64,000 nucleotides of DNA from Lysobacter sp. (GTDB lineage: Bacteria; Pseudomonadota; Gammaproteobacteria; Xanthomonadales; Xanthomonadaceae). Positions 20,439-29,699 of the stretch are shown here, one piece after another. The DNA is taken from the NCBI GenBank assembly GCA_013141175.1, contig JABFRN010000001.1, positions 62,001 through 126,000 on the forward strand, in the 5' to 3' direction. The first letter of the stretch is position 1. Each line of letters starts with the position of its first letter. The notes beneath the pieces are model-generated. The model was not told the origin of the DNA. It did no database searches and saw only the letters and a program-made list of their open reading frames with translations. The position numbers and the translations under genes are program-made.

Positions 20439-21377
20439 TCAGCTGTACTGCGAACTCTTCACCAGCAGATGCTTGGCGAACTGCCCGTGCAGATAACCGA
20501 TGCCGCGCGCCACATGCAGGGTCACGAACAGCAGCAGCACGCCTGCGACGAACACCAGCGGCAGCGAGATATAACCGAGCGATGTGCCCAGGACGCCATT
20601 CTCCATGCCCAGCAGCGACCAGTTGTCGTAACTCTGGTTCACCGTTGCATAGCCGATCAGCACCATGACCGGCGCCGCGATGAACGACAGCGACACGCTG
20701 AGCAATGTGACCGCCAGGGTGAAATAGATGATGCCCAGCGGCAGCATCAGCACCATGTACAGCAGCGTGGTCCAGGTGCGCGGGTCGGACAGCATTTCGC
20801 CGATCCGCGCCATCCACGGTTTGCCGCGACTGTTGTACAGCGGCCGGCGCGGCATGCGCTCGCCGAGCATCACTTCGACGATGCGGCCTTCGAGCAGCGA
20901 GAACATCCGGGTCGATCCCAGGAACAGGATCGCGAACGGAATTCCGATGATCAGCACCGCCAGACCCGCCGACAGCGAAATGCCGGTGACCACCCAGGTG
21001 AAATAGAAAATACCGGTCGCCATCGACAGCAGCATGTAGAACAGCGCGGCGTAGGTGCGCGGCTCGGCGATCACGCCGAAGAACTTGCCGAACAGCGAAC
21101 GGTGCTGGCGCGGCGGCGGTGCGCGCAGTGCGGTCTGCACTTTCACTTCGGTATCGCGATAGATGTCGGCGACTTCGTCGGGCGCGCCATAACTCGATGC
21201 GACCTGGGCGATCACCTCGGCCTCGCTTTTCTCGGGGTTCTCGGCCATTTCCGAGCGCAGGTATTCCTCGGCGTCGTACAGCGCGTCCTGGACCAGCGCC
21301 GGGTCGGCGCCGGCCAGCGAACGCCGCAGGTGTTCGAGGTAATCGGGGATATTGGTCGGCAGCGGACGGGCATTCAT
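20439..21377 (-). CDS. HAAS/putative-sensor membrane protein, PadR partner
   Basis: A 312-residue membrane protein. Residues about 10-75 are an acidic helical HAAS-type signalling domain (YLEHLRRSLAGADPALVQDALYD at its start). Two homologous membrane blocks follow, each preceded by an EPRTYAALFYMLL- or DPRTWTTLLYMVL-like segment and containing paired long hydrophobic helices, as in the 'putative sensor' family. Its start codon overlaps the stop of the PadR gene by ATGA, so the two are co-translated. Such pairs are usually regulator plus membrane partner, but the signal is unknown. The ATG at 21375-21377 is chosen over the longer frame from 21425 because of this overlap. Confidence 0.8.
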   Translation of the reverse strand: MNARPLPTNIPDYLEHLRRSLAGADPALVQDALYDAEEYLRSEMAENPEKSEAEVIAQVASSYGAPDEVADIYRDTEVKVQTALRAPPPRQHRSLFGKFFGVIAEPRTYAALFYMLLSMATGIFYFTWVVTGISLSAGLAVLIIGIPFAILFLGSTRMFSLLEGRIVEVMLGERMPRRPLYNSRGKPWMARIGEMLSDPRTWTTLLYMVLMLPLGIIYFTLAVTLLSVSLSFIAAPVMVLIGYATVNQSYDNWSLLGMENGVLGTSLGYISLPLVFVAGVLLLFVTLHVARGIGYLHGQFAKHLLVKSSQYS

Positions 21378-21772
21378 GATTGGGTTCCTTTCAGAACGGT
21401 ATCGACGGAATCTCGGGTGGCGCACCAGGCGTTGCTCCAGGCGGAGAGGATCTCGCGGCCGAAGGGCGTGATGCTGTAGTAACGACGCGGCGGGCCGCTG
21501 ATCGAGGGTTCGATCTGGCTCTCCAGCAACGCAGCGCCTTCCAGATTGCGCAGCACCGGGTACAGCGCGCTCTGTTTGCCGCTCAGCACGCCATCGCCCT
21601 GACGCTCCAGGGTCTTGGCGATCTGGTAGCCGTACATCGGCTCGTTGGCGGTGCCCAGCACCGCGAGCAGCGCCAGCGATACGGTGCCGGCCGACAGTTC
21701 CTTCTGGAACTTCCGCAGCAGCGCTTCGGTGGTGTCATCGGGGGTTCCGTCGGCGAGCGGTGGCGAGTGCAT
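21374..21772 (-). CDS. PadR family transcriptional regulator
   Basis: A 132-residue PadR-type repressor. The winged helix-turn-helix is complete: LALLAVLGTANEPMYGYQIAKTL, then LSGKQSALYPVLRNLE (recognition helix), then the wing GPPRRYYSIT, followed by the C-terminal dimerisation helix. PadR proteins usually repress their own operon; here the partner is the downstream sensor gene, with which it overlaps by four bases. A GAGG ribosome site lies about ten bases before the ATG. The divergent spacer to the cyclophilin gene (21773-21940) includes an imperfect dyad (ATCCA ... TGGAT, 21817-21840) that could be its operator; this is weak. Confidence 0.9.
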   Translation of the reverse strand: MHSPPLADGTPDDTTEALLRKFQKELSAGTVSLALLAVLGTANEPMYGYQIAKTLERQGDGVLSGKQSALYPVLRNLEGAALLESQIEPSISGPPRRYYSITPFGREILSAWSNAWCATRDSVDTVLKGTQS

Positions 21773-21940
21773 GGCGGCCTCTGCGGTGATCAGCTTGATA
21801 TCGTGGAGATCACTCTATCCATAACTTGAACATAGTGGATGTGCCGGAGGTCACTGCGACTGCCGGCCTCGTCATCGTCACTGGCCCATGCCCCGCTTCT
21901 GGGCCAGAATCGGCGGTCAATCGAAGGGGAATCCGCTGCC

Positions 21941-22924
21941 GTGAGCCCGATCCGCATCCGTCTTTCCCCAGCTCTTCTGCGTGCCGCGCTGCTGAGTGCC
22001 GCACTGTCGACCGCTGCCCTCACCGCTTCCGCGCAGACGCCCCCCGCCAATCCGTCCGCGCCCAAAACCAAGTCGATGCAGGAACTGCTGGACAGCTCGA
22101 AGCCCGGAGACTGGCGCACGCTCGATCCGGCGCGGACGCTGTACATGGATTTCGCCGCCGGCCGCGTGGTGATCGAACTGGCGCCCGACTTCGCGCCGGC
22201 GCATGTCGCCAACATCCGGGCGCTGGCGAAAGGCCGCTACTGGGACGGCCTGAGCATCAACCGTTCGCAGGACAATTTCGTGGTCCAGTGGGGCGATCCG
22301 GCCGAAACCGAGGCCGCGCGCAAACCGCTGCCGAAAGGCGCGAAGCCGAAACTGCCGGCCGAATTCACCCGCCCCCTGAAGAATCTGGCGTTCACCCGCC
22401 TGCCCGACGTCGACGGCTGGGCGTCGGAAGTCGGTTTCAGCAACGGCTTCCCGATCGGCCTGGACCGCAGCGAAGGCGGCATCGCGTGGCTCGCGCACTG
22501 TTACGGCATGGTCGGCGCCGGTCGCGATACCCCCGCCGATTCCAGCACCGGCGCCGAGCTCTACGTCGTCACCGGGCAGTCGCCGCGCCAGCTCGATCGC
22601 AACATCACCACCGTCGGCCGCGTCGTGCAGGGCATCGAACTGCTCAGCGTGCTGCCGCGCGGCACCGGCGGATTGGGTTTCTACGAGAAGCCCGAACAGC
22701 GCTTGCCGATCCGGTCGATGCGCGTCGCCGCCGATCTCAAACCCGCCGAACGCCTGAAACTGCAGGTGCTGCGCACCGACACGCCGCTGTTCGAGGCCAT
22801 CGTGGAAGCCCGCCGCAACCGCCGCGACGATTTCTACAAACGCCCTGCCGGACACATCGATCTGTGCAACGTGCCGCTGCCGGTGCGTACCGCGCCGGAA
22901 CCCGCAGCGAAGCCGAAACGCTGA
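21941..22924 (+). CDS. Periplasmic cyclophilin-type peptidyl-prolyl isomerase
   Basis: A 327-residue exported cyclophilin. Residues 1-31 are a signal peptide ending ASAQ. The cyclophilin domain follows: [29 protein letters not shown], then the active-site region [14 protein letters not shown], where the catalytic Arg and Gln keep their places although the usual FHRV is changed. [13 protein letters not shown] and [15 protein letters not shown] close the domain. It should catalyse proline isomerisation of envelope proteins. The family is usually about 190 residues; the extra sequence is a loop after the active site and a C-terminal tail. GTG at 21941 is chosen because GAAGGGGA precedes it and the signal peptide starts there. 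Confidence 0.85.
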   Translation: MSPIRIRLSPALLRAALLSAALSTAALTASAQTPPANPSAPKTKSMQELLDSSKPGDWRTLDPARTLYMDFAAGRVVIELAPDFAPAHVANIRALAKGRYWDGLSINRSQDNFVVQWGDPAETEAARKPLPKGAKPKLPAEFTRPLKNLAFTRLPDVDGWASEVGFSNGFPIGLDRSEGGIAWLAHCYGMVGAGRDTPADSSTGAELYVVTGQSPRQLDRNITTVGRVVQGIELLSVLPRGTGGLGFYEKPEQRLPIRSMRVAADLKPAERLKLQVLRTDTPLFEAIVEARRNRRDDFYKRPAGHIDLCNVPLPVRTAPEPAAKPKR

Positions 22925-23000
22925 CGCCTACGACCAATCGCCAATCGCCGGCTCCCCGACGACAACCTACGATCACGGCGATTCCCCGCCGGTCCATCGC

Positions 23001-23756
23001 ATGCGCCTCGCCCTGCTCGCCGATCTGCACGCCAACCGCGAGGCGGTCGACGCCTGTCTCGCGAAACTGCGCAGGTTGGGCTTCGATCGCGCGGTGATCC
23101 TCGGCGATATCGTCGGCTACGGTGCCGATCCCGAATGGACGATCGATACCGTGCAATCGCTGGTCGCCGACGGCGGTCTTGCGATCTACGGCAACCACGA
23201 TGAAGCCGTACTGCGCGACGCGCAGAACGACACCGCATCCACGAAGCATCCACATGCGCAGGCCGCGATCGACTGGACCCGCGGCCGTCTCGACGAAGAC
23301 CAGCGCGCGTTCCTCGCCGCGCTGCCGCTGAGCATCGAAGACGAAGACCGTCTTTACGTGCACGCCAACGCGTGGGCGCCGCTGCAGTGGGGGTACGTCT
23401 CGAATGCACTGGCCGCCGCGCAGAGCATTGCCGCCACGAAGCAGCGGGTCACGTTCTGCGGCCACGTCCACGAGCCGGCGCTGTACCACTCGCAGCCCGA
23501 GGGCGGCGCGCGCCGTTTCTCGCCTTCGCCCGGTACCGCGATGCCGCTGATCGGCAGCCGGCGCTGGCTGGCGCTGCCCGGATCGGTCGGGCAGCCGCGC
23601 GACGGCAATCCCGCCGCATGCTGCGGCTTGTTCGATACCGCGAAAGGCACGCTGACCACTCTGCGCGTGGCCTACGACCATCACACCGCCGCGCGCAAGA
23701 TCGTCGCTGCCGGCATGCCCGAATCCTTGGCGAAACGTCTGGTCGAAGGTCAATGA
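23001..23756 (+). CDS. Calcineurin-like metallophosphoesterase (YfcE/MJ0936 type)
   Basis: A 251-residue metallophosphoesterase with all metal-binding blocks: ADLHAN (Asp8, His10), LGDIVGYG, YGNHDEAV, and GHVHEP. The GDIVGYG form belongs to the small phosphodiesterases that act on cAMP-like or model substrates in vitro; a few relatives act as protein phosphatases. It has no signal peptide. Its stop codon is one base from the start of a Ser/Thr kinase gene, so both are probably made from one mRNA at matched levels. That pairing suggests, without proof, that the enzyme counteracts the kinase. Confidence 0.9.
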   Translation: MRLALLADLHANREAVDACLAKLRRLGFDRAVILGDIVGYGADPEWTIDTVQSLVADGGLAIYGNHDEAVLRDAQNDTASTKHPHAQAAIDWTRGRLDEDQRAFLAALPLSIEDEDRLYVHANAWAPLQWGYVSNALAAAQSIAATKQRVTFCGHVHEPALYHSQPEGGARRFSPSPGTAMPLIGSRRWLALPGSVGQPRDGNPAACCGLFDTAKGTLTTLRVAYDHHTAARKIVAAGMPESLAKRLVEGQ

Positions 23757-23757
23757 C

Positions 23758-25170
23758 ATGCCCGTACCGCTGAAACCCGGTTTATCGATCGACGGCTTCG
23801 AATTGATCGCACCGCTGCACGAGGGCGGCATGGCCACCTTGTGGCGCGTCTCGCATCCGGACCACACGATGCCGCTGCTGATGAAGCTTGCGCGGATCGG
23901 TTACGGCGAAGCGGCGACCCAGATCGTCGGTTTCGAAGTCGAGCGCATGATCCTGCAGCAGCTGACCGGCCCGTACGTACCGCGCTACGTCGCCGGCGGC
24001 GAGTACCAGGATCAGCCGTGGCTGGTGATGGAACACCTGGCCGGCGAAACCCTGCGGCCACTGCTGGAAAAGACGCCGCTGCCGCCACAGCAGGTCGCCG
24101 AACTGGGCGCGCTGGCCGCGACCGCGATCCACGCCCTGCACCAGCAGGAAGTGATCCATCTCGATATCAAACCGAGCAATCTGCTGCGCCGTCCCGACGG
24201 CAGCGTCGCGTTGATCGATTTCGGGCTGTCGCATCACGCGCATCTGCCGGATCTGCTCAGCGAACAGTTCAACGTCCCGATCGGCACGGCGCCCTACATC
24301 GCGCCGGAACAGGTGCTGGGCCAGCGCGACGATCCGCGCAGCGATCTGTTCGCGCTCGGCGTGACGCTCTATCACCTCGCCACCGGCGAACGCCCGTTCG
24401 GCAACCCCGGTAGCCCGGCAGGACTGCGCCGCCGGCTGTATCGCGACCCGGTGCCGCCGCGCGCGATCCGTGCGGACATCCCGCGCTGGCTGCAGGAGCT
24501 GATCCTGCGCTGTCTCGAAGTGGATCCCGACGCGCGCCACGCCACCGCCGCGCAGCTCGCGCACGATCTGCAGCATCCCGAACAGGTCGTTTTGACCGAA
24601 CGCGCCGACCGCAGCCATCGCGATGGCCGGCTCACTGTGATGCGCCGCTGGTGGCGGAACTTCGGTCGCGATCGTGGACCGCGAAAGGCGGTCAGCGACC
24701 ATCTCGACCAGGCGCCGCTGCTGATGGTCGCGATCGATCTGAAACACGAGGACGCGGCGCTCTGCGCCGCATTGCGCGGCAATCTGCAGCGGATCGTGTC
24801 GACGTTTCCGCATTCACGGCTCGCCTGCGTGACCGTGATGCGCACCGCGCGCATCGGCCTGGACAGCAATCTCGACGCCGAAGGCCGCAACCGCCACGTC
24901 AAACGGCTGATCGCGCTGCGCGACTGGATCCGTCCGCTCGGTCTGGACGAGCATCGCGTGACCGTGCATGTGCTGGAACACAGCGACCCCGCGCACGCGC
25001 TGCTGGACTACGCGCGCGACAACGGCGTGGATCATCTGATCATGGGTGCGCGCGGGGTAACCGGCATGCGCCGCATTCTCGGCAGCGTCTCCGCACACGT
25101 GGTCGCGGAAGCGCCATGCACGGTCACGGTGGTGCGCGCGCCGGCATTATCGGAAGAGACAAAAGACTGA
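23758..25170 (+). CDS. Ser/Thr protein kinase fused to a UspA domain
   Basis: A 470-residue fusion. Residues about 10-275 are a Hanks-type kinase: glycine loop LHEGGMATLW, Lys43, catalytic HLDIKPSN (His134-Leu135-Asp136, so HLD instead of HRD), DFG at 154-156, activation segment ending GTAPYIAPEQ, and SDLFALGVTLYHLATGERPF. Residues about 315-465 are a universal stress protein domain with the nucleotide-binding signature GARGVTGMRRILGSVS. No membrane segment separates them, so the protein is cytoplasmic, unlike PASTA kinases. It lies one base after the metallophosphoesterase gene. A stress-responsive signalling pair is plausible; partners are unknown. A terminator hairpin overlaps the stop codon. 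Confidence 0.9.
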   Translation: MPVPLKPGLSIDGFELIAPLHEGGMATLWRVSHPDHTMPLLMKLARIGYGEAATQIVGFEVERMILQQLTGPYVPRYVAGGEYQDQPWLVMEHLAGETLRPLLEKTPLPPQQVAELGALAATAIHALHQQEVIHLDIKPSNLLRRPDGSVALIDFGLSHHAHLPDLLSEQFNVPIGTAPYIAPEQVLGQRDDPRSDLFALGVTLYHLATGERPFGNPGSPAGLRRRLYRDPVPPRAIRADIPRWLQELILRCLEVDPDARHATAAQLAHDLQHPEQVVLTERADRSHRDGRLTVMRRWWRNFGRDRGPRKAVSDHLDQAPLLMVAIDLKHEDAALCAALRGNLQRIVSTFPHSRLACVTVMRTARIGLDSNLDAEGRNRHVKRLIALRDWIRPLGLDEHRVTVHVLEHSDPAHALLDYARDNGVDHLIMGARGVTGMRRILGSVSAHVVAEAPCTVTVVRAPALSEETKD

Positions 25171-25190
25171 AGCCTGCGATCGGGCTTCAG
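25167..25190. terminator. Terminator between convergent kinase and isocitrate dehydrogenase genes
   Basis: CTGAAGCC and GGCTTCAG form an 8-bp stem with an 8-base loop that includes the kinase stop codon. On the minus strand it is followed by TCTTTTGTC, a fair terminator for the dehydrogenase gene. Confidence 0.6.
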
Positions 25191-25203
25191 TCGGTGTCGG
25201 CGG

Positions 25204-26211
25204 TTACAGCCGGCTGGCGATCGCCTTGGCGAAGGACATCGTCGTGCCGGTACCGCCGAGATCCGGGGTGACCGAATCCTTGGCTTCCAGCGTGGCGACG
25301 ATCGCGTTGCGCAGGCGCACGGCGTTCTCGGGCTGGCCGACGTGATCGAGCATCTGGCCGATCGCGAGCAGCAGCGCGCAGGGATTGGCGACGCCCTTGC
25401 CGGCGATGTCCGGCGCCGAGCCGTGCACGGCCTCGAAGATCGCGGCTTCGGTGCCGATGTTCGCGCCGGGCGCCAAACCCAGGCCGCCGACAAGACCGGC
25501 GCAGAGGTCGGAAATGATGTCGCCGAACAGATTGGTGGTGACGATGATGTCGAACTGCTCCGGACGCATCACCAGCTGCATGCAGGTGTTGTCCACGATC
25601 ATTTCGTTGCAGAGGATGTCCGGGTATTCGGCGGCGACAACGCGCGCGGTGCGCAGGAACAGGCCCGAGGTCGACTTCAGGATGTTGGCCTTGTGGACGA
25701 CCGTGATCTTCTTGCGGCCGGTCCTGCGCGCCAGCTCGAAGGCGTAGCGGACGATGCGCTCGGAGCCGCGACGGGTGATCTTCTGGGTCAGCATCGCGGT
25801 TTCGCCGTCCTCGGACAGCGACTGGCCTTCGCCGATGTACGCGCCTTCGGTGTTCTCGCGGACCGTGATCAGGTCGACACCGGTCGGAAAGCGCGATTTG
25901 GTATTCGGGAACGACTTCGCGGGGCGCACGTTGGCGTACAGGTCGAAGCGTTTGCGCAGCTCGACGTTGATCGAGCTGAAGCCCTCGCCGACCGGCGTGG
26001 TCAGCGGGCTCTTGAGGGCGATGCGGTTGCGGCGGATCGAATCCAGCGTCGCCTGCGGCAGCAGTTCGCCGTGTTTCTCCAGCGCGACCATGCCGGCGTC
26101 GGCTTCTTCATAGGTCAGGCCAGTGTTCATGGTGTCGAGCACGGACAAGGCCGCGTCCATGATCTCGGGGCCGATGCCATCGCCGCGGATGACGGTAATC
26201 GTTTGGGTCAT
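25204..26211 (-). CDS. NAD-dependent isocitrate dehydrogenase
   Basis: A 335-residue member of the beta-decarboxylating dehydrogenase family that oxidises isocitrate to 2-oxoglutarate in the TCA cycle. Visible signatures are ITVIRGDGIGPEIM, the substrate-loop region LKSPLTTPVGEGFSSINVELRK, RENTEGAYIGEG, the catalytic-lysine strand VVHKANILK, and the metal-binding NLFGDIISDL followed by GSAPDIAGKG. The Ser-Ser-x-Asn-x-x-x-Arg substrate loop fits isocitrate better than isopropylmalate. The short length matches the NAD-linked form used by xanthomonads, not the larger NADP enzyme. The long upstream frame is ignored; ATG at 26209-26211 begins the conserved MTQTITVIRGD. It stands alone. Confidence 0.9.
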   Translation of the reverse strand: MTQTITVIRGDGIGPEIMDAALSVLDTMNTGLTYEEADAGMVALEKHGELLPQATLDSIRRNRIALKSPLTTPVGEGFSSINVELRKRFDLYANVRPAKSFPNTKSRFPTGVDLITVRENTEGAYIGEGQSLSEDGETAMLTQKITRRGSERIVRYAFELARRTGRKKITVVHKANILKSTSGLFLRTARVVAAEYPDILCNEMIVDNTCMQLVMRPEQFDIIVTTNLFGDIISDLCAGLVGGLGLAPGANIGTEAAIFEAVHGSAPDIAGKGVANPCALLLAIGQMLDHVGQPENAVRLRNAIVATLEAKDSVTPDLGGTGTTMSFAKAIASRL

Positions 26212-26438
26212 GGTGTGTTCCAGGCAGTCTTCAGTGCAGGCGATCCAGCGTACTGACCCGACGCATGGCGCGCGGATCGTGCGATTCGTGAGCAGCGGGA
26301 CGCGGCCTTCGACGGAAAGCCGGACACGCGGCAAAGCCTGCGAATTATGCCGGAACGCCCGGAAACCTGCTGGAAGCCGCACTCAGACGATGGTCGAAGG
26401 CGCCGCGATGATCGAGGCGCAGCGTCTACTCCGCAGCA

Positions 26439-26837
26439 TCAGCCGTGATCGTGTGCCGGCGTGGCCGCAGCTTCACCCTGTTCGAGCCTGTCGAGGAAAT
26501 CCACCGCGCGGCGCAGATGCGGGATCACGATGGAGCCGCCGACCACCAGTCCGACCGAGAAGGTCTCGAACATCTCGTCGCGCGTGACACCGGCTTCCTT
26601 GCACTGCGCGACGTGATAGCTGATGCAGTCGTCGCAGCGCAGCACCAGCGAAGCGACCAGCCCAAGCAGCTCCTTGGTTTTCACATCGAGCGCGCCGGCC
26701 TGGTATGTCTGGGTATCGAGCGCGAAGAAGCGGCGCACGACCTGATTGGGCTCGGCCAGGATCCGCTCGTTCATGCGCTTGCGGAAAGCGGTGAACTCGG
26801 CAAGACGGTCTTGTTCGTTTTCGCCCGCACCGCTCAT
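26439..26837 (-). CDS. AhpD-like carboxymuconolactone decarboxylase family protein
   Basis: A 132-residue CMD-family protein. It has the AhpD-type redox motif C-D-D-C with a following His (Cys68, Cys71, His75 in RCDDCISYH), so it is more likely a thiol peroxidase or disulfide reductase than a decarboxylase. The downstream helix VTRDEMFETFSVGLVVGGSIVIPH is typical. The tail ends in a His/Asp-rich stretch. Its ATG overlaps the stop of the glutaredoxin gene by four bases, which supports a shared thiol-redox role. No signal peptide. The ATG at 26835-26837 is chosen because it fits that overlap and the family's length. Confidence 0.88.
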   Translation of the reverse strand: MSGAGENEQDRLAEFTAFRKRMNERILAEPNQVVRRFFALDTQTYQAGALDVKTKELLGLVASLVLRCDDCISYHVAQCKEAGVTRDEMFETFSVGLVVGGSIVIPHLRRAVDFLDRLEQGEAAATPAHDHG

Positions 26838-27118
26838 GCGCCTTCCCCGGACAGCAGCGGCTCGAACCTGCCGGCGCGATGCAGGGCCATCATGTCGTCG
26901 AAACCGCCGACGTGCACATCGCCGACGAATATCTGCGGCACGCTGGTGCGCTTGGCGCGGGCCATCATCCGTTCGCGCTCGGCGGGATCCGTGTCGATCC
27001 GGATCTCGGTCCAGTCCAGGCCCTTGCTTTTCAGGAAGTTCTTGGCGGATATGCAATACGGACAGATCGCGCTGGTGTAGATAGTGATCGGCGCGGTCTG
27101 GGGCATGTTGTCGCTCAA
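26834..27118 (-). CDS. grxC: Glutaredoxin 3
   Basis: A 94-residue dithiol glutaredoxin. The active site is CPYC (Cys19-Cys22), followed by the conserved KNFLKSKGL helix, the cis-proline strand TSVPQIFVGD and the glutathione-binding VGGFDDMMAL. It reduces protein and glutathione mixed disulfides in the cytoplasm. Two starts are possible: TTG at 27118, with AGGAG six bases upstream, or ATG at 27106, with no good ribosome site; I prefer the TTG. It is the first gene of a two-gene operon with the AhpD-like protein. The 255-base spacer to the divergent bepA gene holds the promoters of both. Confidence 0.93.
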   Translation of the reverse strand: MSDNMPQTAPITIYTSAICPYCISAKNFLKSKGLDWTEIRIDTDPAERERMMARAKRTSVPQIFVGDVHVGGFDDMMALHRAGRFEPLLSGEGA

Positions 27119-27373
27119 AACGGTCTCCTCGCTGCACAGCGCTGCGGTCGGTATGTGGCGATCATGATGGGGGCCCCCTCCCTTGTTTTCCACCCGTGTC
27201 GCGAAACGCTGCGATGCAGGGAACGACAGCGGCCTGCCGGGGTCGAATCGAAGCGTGGGGTGAGGATTAACAGCGCATTCACGCCCTCGCGGTCGTTAAC
27301 CGGCATGCTGTCCCACGAAATCCGCTGCTCCAAGCACTCCGCTGTCCCATGACATCGCTACTGGAACCCGCCC

Positions 27374-28954
27374 ATGCGTTTGCCGGTCGTCATCGCCGCA
27401 CTGACATTCTCCCTCGCCGCCGTCTGCGCCCCTGCGCAGGACAACCGGCTGCCGGATATCGGCTCATCGGCCAACGAACTGCTCAACCCGACCCGACAGG
27501 CCGAATACGGCAGCATGATGCTCAGCCAACTGCGGCACTACGGCTATGTGCTGGACGATCCGCTGATCGACGGTTGGCTGCAGTCGGTGGGCCATCGCCT
27601 CGCAGCGGCCAGCGACAAACCGCAGCATCCCTTCACCTTCTTCATGTTGAAGGACCGGCAGTTCAACGCGTTCGCCACCCTCGGCGGTTACATCGGGACC
27701 AACGCCGGACTGGTGCTGGCGGCGGAAACCGAAGACGAAGTCGCCGGCGTGCTGTCGCACGAAGTCTCTCACGTCACCCAGACCCACGTGCTGCGCAGCG
27801 TCGAGCGCGCGCAGAAGGACAGCGTGCCGATCCTGCTGGCGATGCTCGGCGCGATCGCGGTCGCGCAGTCCTCGGGCGGCAATTCCTCCGACGACGCCTC
27901 GATGGCCGCACTGGCCTCGGCCCAGGCGCTGATGGCCCAACGGCAGATCGACTACACCCGATCCAACGAATCCGAAGCCGATCGCCTCGGAATCCAGACC
28001 CTGGCGCGAAGCGGCTACGACCCGAACGCGATGGCCAGCATGTTCACCCGCATGCAGTCGATTTCCCGCGTGAACCAGGGCGGAGAACGCGAACGCGCCC
28101 CGGACTACCTGCGCACCCACCCTGTCAACACCACCCGCATCAGCGAAGCCAAACAACGGGCCGAAGACTTGATCTCCAAGCCGGCCGCCTTCAATCCGGG
28201 CGACACCATCACCAGCGAGAATCCGCTGATTCCCTCCAGCCTGCGCGTGTCCGGTCCGGCACGGCCCAACGACAACGTGCAGTTCGGCTGGGCGCGCGAA
28301 CGGATCCGGGTGTTCAGCGCGAATACCCCGAGCGCTGCGATCGAAGAGTACGAACGCCACCGCCGATCCAAGCCGCTGAGCGACGCGCAGCGCTACGGGC
28401 TGGCGATCGCCCGCGAACGCAACGGGGATTACGCCGTGTCCGCGAAGGAGCTGATGCCGCTGCTGGCGAAATATCCGACCGATCCGTGGGTGGTGATCGC
28501 CATGGCCGAAAGCGAAGCCCGTGGCGGCAACCTCAGCGGTGCCGACGCCCGGATGGACGCCTTGCTGGAGAGAATGCCCGGCCATCGCGCAGCGGCGCTC
28601 AGCTATGCCCAACTCCTTGCGGAGCGCAACGATGCCGGTGCCGGCAAGCGCGCGCAATCGGTGCTCAGGCCGCTGCTGATCGGCAGCCAGGAGGATCCCG
28701 TCTTCCAGAGCACCTTCGCCCGCGCCAGCGAAGTCGCTGGCGACCCGGTTCGCGCCGGCGAAGCCTATGCCGAAGCCGAATTCCTCAACGGCCGGCCGGA
28801 ACGCGCCCTGATCCAGCTCAACACCCTGCTCAAGCGACCGGAGCTGGATTATTACGCCCGCGCCCGTGTCGAAGCGCGGATCGCTGCGATCACGCCGGCC
28901 GTCCTGGAGCTGAAACGCCTCGGCGTACGCGACGAGGCGTTGGAGCGGCGTTGA
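27374..28954 (+). CDS. bepA: Periplasmic M48 metalloprotease/chaperone, BepA-like
   Basis: A 526-residue M48 zinc protease with C-terminal TPR repeats, the architecture of BepA (YfgC), which helps assemble LptD and degrades stalled outer membrane proteins. Residues 1-20 are a signal peptide. The zinc site is HEVSH (His129, Glu130, His133) with the third ligand in NESEADRLG (Glu201). The sequence before it (FNAFATLGGYIGTNAGLV) is typical of the family. Residues about 300-520 are TPR-like helices. It stands alone, divergent from grxC. The gene name rests on domain order and motifs. Confidence 0.9.
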   Translation: MRLPVVIAALTFSLAAVCAPAQDNRLPDIGSSANELLNPTRQAEYGSMMLSQLRHYGYVLDDPLIDGWLQSVGHRLAAASDKPQHPFTFFMLKDRQFNAFATLGGYIGTNAGLVLAAETEDEVAGVLSHEVSHVTQTHVLRSVERAQKDSVPILLAMLGAIAVAQSSGGNSSDDASMAALASAQALMAQRQIDYTRSNESEADRLGIQTLARSGYDPNAMASMFTRMQSISRVNQGGERERAPDYLRTHPVNTTRISEAKQRAEDLISKPAAFNPGDTITSENPLIPSSLRVSGPARPNDNVQFGWARERIRVFSANTPSAAIEEYERHRRSKPLSDAQRYGLAIARERNGDYAVSAKELMPLLAKYPTDPWVVIAMAESEARGGNLSGADARMDALLERMPGHRAAALSYAQLLAERNDAGAGKRAQSVLRPLLIGSQEDPVFQSTFARASEVAGDPVRAGEAYAEAEFLNGRPERALIQLNTLLKRPELDYYARARVEARIAAITPAVLELKRLGVRDEALERR

Positions 28955-28999
28955 CCGCCTGGCCTTGACGGGTCCGCATCACGACATCAAGATGCGGTG

Positions 29000-29251
29000 A
29001 TGCGGACCACCATCGATCTTCCCGAAGACCTCCATCGGATCGCGACCAGCCTCGCCCGGCACACCGGTCGCAGCCTGGGGCAGACCGTGGCCGAATTGAT
29101 GCGGCGCGGCTTGGCCACGCCCGAACAGCCGGATCGCATCGGCGAGGCGGCAGTGGTCTATCGGCTGCATCCGCTCACCGGCCTGCCCGTCGTCGCTTCC
29201 CGCCAACCGGTGACCGGGGACGATGTCGAAGCCCTGGACGACGAACCATGA
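29000..29251 (+). CDS. VapB-type ribbon-helix-helix antitoxin
   Basis: An 83-residue protein beginning MRTTIDLPEDLHRIA, a ribbon-helix-helix DNA-binding start, with the helical GRSLGQTVAELMRRGL following. The C-terminal half (VYRLHPLTGLPVV) should bind and block the toxin. It overlaps the PIN-domain gene by ATGA, the standard antitoxin-toxin order, and is expected to repress its own promoter. GTG at 28997 directly before the ATG is an alternative start. Confidence 0.85.
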   Translation: MRTTIDLPEDLHRIATSLARHTGRSLGQTVAELMRRGLATPEQPDRIGEAAVVYRLHPLTGLPVVASRQPVTGDDVEALDDEP

Positions 29252-29649
29252 CCCATCTGCTCGATGGCAATGTGCTGGTCGCGCTGGTCGATCGTTCTCA
29301 CGTACACCACGCCGCTGCGGTCGAATGGTTCGCTTCGCATACCGGCGGCTTCGCCACCTGCCCGATCACCCAGGGCACTTTGATCCGGCTGCTGCTGCGG
29401 TTCGGCGCGGTCGCGGACGCCAACGGTGCGGTCGCGGTCCTGACCCGGCTGACCGCGCATCCCCGGCACGCGTTCTGGGGCGACGACATCGGCTACGCCG
29501 ACATCTCGTGGGCCGGCGTGCTCGGGCACCGGCAAGTGACCGACAGTTATCTCGCGGGCCTCGCACGGCATCATCGTGGCCGTCTGGCGACATTCGATCG
29601 CGGTTTCGCCGCGTTGCATACCGACATCGCCGACGCGATCGGCGTCTGA
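29248..29649 (+). CDS. VapC-type PIN domain ribonuclease toxin
   Basis: A 133-residue PIN-domain protein. Acidic residues in the expected places are Asp6 (LLDGNV), Asp99 (VTDSYL) and Asp117 (TFDRGF); the usual second acidic residue is replaced by the TQGTLIRLL segment (about 41-49), typical of a subgroup of VapC proteins. VapC toxins cut tRNA or rRNA when their antitoxin is degraded. It is translationally coupled to the antitoxin gene. It sits between bepA and phoB, with no other mobile genes nearby. Confidence 0.88.
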   Translation: MTHLLDGNVLVALVDRSHVHHAAAVEWFASHTGGFATCPITQGTLIRLLLRFGAVADANGAVAVLTRLTAHPRHAFWGDDIGYADISWAGVLGHRQVTDSYLAGLARHHRGRLATFDRGFAALHTDIADAIGV

Positions 29650-29699
29650 ATCCGCGGCAGATGTTGCGGCTGCCATCGCACATGTCCGCGGTCACGATT

